DNA of 35,390 nt from NCBI GenBank assembly GCA_012517545.1, contig JAAYUW010000144.1:1-35390 (forward strand), in the 5' to 3' direction. The notes beneath the pieces are model-generated. The model ran no database searches and was not told the origin of the DNA. It saw nothing but the letters and a program-made list of their open reading frames with translations. The translations under genes and the position numbers were made by a program. Each line of letters opens with the position of its first letter. Within the stretch, counting starts at the first letter, position 1. The stretch is from Exilispira sp. Its GTDB lineage: Bacteria; Spirochaetota; JAAYUW01. Of the stretch, positions 35,277-35,390 are shown piece by piece.

Positions 35277-35390
35277 TTACTGCTCGGATACGAATGCATC
35301 CAGGACAAAGTCATTGTTCTGGACCCTCATTACGTTTTTCATGAATCTTCCATCTTTTTTGCTGAAATAATAGGTTCCGTTCCAGAAGGC
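35277..35390 (-). CDS. C-terminal tail of a cell-wall-binding-repeat-like protein, foreign in character
   Basis: The minus strand reads 37 codons from the window edge to a TAA at 35277-35279. The segment WNGTYYFSKKDGRFMKN has the aromatic-glycine pattern of choline/glucan-type wall-binding repeats of Gram-positive bacteria. By eye the GC content (about 43%) and codon choice (GTC, CTG, AAC, GCC) differ from the rest of the window. The gene continues beyond the window. It is too short to name firmly. Confidence 0.35.
   Translation of the reverse strand, partial: AFWNGTYYFSKKDGRFMKNVMRVQNNDFVLDAFVSEQ

Noticed and set aside
1-35390. tRNA genes, rRNA, CRISPR repeats
   Set aside because: No T-loop GTTCRANNC context with flanking stems was found outside coding sequence, no rRNA-like stretch, and no regularly spaced repeats.

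Overview
This is an AT-rich (by eye about 30% GC), gene-dense bacterial window. The methyl-accepting protein is of the spirochaete style, several lipoproteins have relaxed lipoboxes, and housekeeping genes are scattered in short operons. A low-GC spirochaete or a related deep lineage fits best, but this is inferred from protein style, not from a marker gene. I see no rRNA, tRNA, CRISPR array or intact insertion sequence.

Layout. 1-3276 (minus): the start of a CitG-like gene, rsmD, then gatC-gatA (tRNA amidotransferase). 3803-7208 (plus): a chemoreceptor followed at once by a membrane-anchored M23 peptidase. 7742-9082 (minus): a COG2403-type GTPase resembling cyclic 2,3-diphosphoglycerate synthetase, ending at a strong bidirectional terminator. 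9413-13797 (plus): a polar amino-acid ABC transporter (binding lipoprotein, a 650-base gene-free gap with a terminator, then permease-ATPase-permease) and tsaB.

13970-19634 is the most unusual part. A plus-strand gene encodes a divergent CHAT-type (caspase-like) protease with a visible His/Cys pair. It converges on a tightly packed minus-strand operon: DUF192 lipoprotein, FIST-like sensor, GAF histidine kinase, highly divergent sigma-factor-like protein, and a 169-residue protein with an anti-sigma-like N-terminus. I propose a signalling island in which a sensor and kinase act on a sigma-like factor held by a small partner that the protease might cleave. The similarities are by eye and the mechanism is hypothesis.

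19801-25596: a GerMN protein whose 3' end overlaps a convergent ABC-F ATPase by 103 bases, a single-cluster ferredoxin with a hairpin leader, and a PD-(D/E)XK nuclease fused to an XPD/DinG-type Fe-S helicase. 25777-29200 (minus): Gx-transporter family protein, NusG-domain-II protein, a SurA-like protein without a signal peptide, a YhfC-like membrane protein and a DUF3887-like lipoprotein. 29340-35180 (minus): an oversized MurC, a patatin-like phospholipase and a heterodimeric ABC exporter.

The second exporter subunit is cut off at about 35180. The last 200 or so bases look foreign: they are richer in GC, with the tail of a cell-wall-binding-repeat protein on the minus strand. The window end is therefore probably a chimeric contig end or a rearrangement breakpoint.
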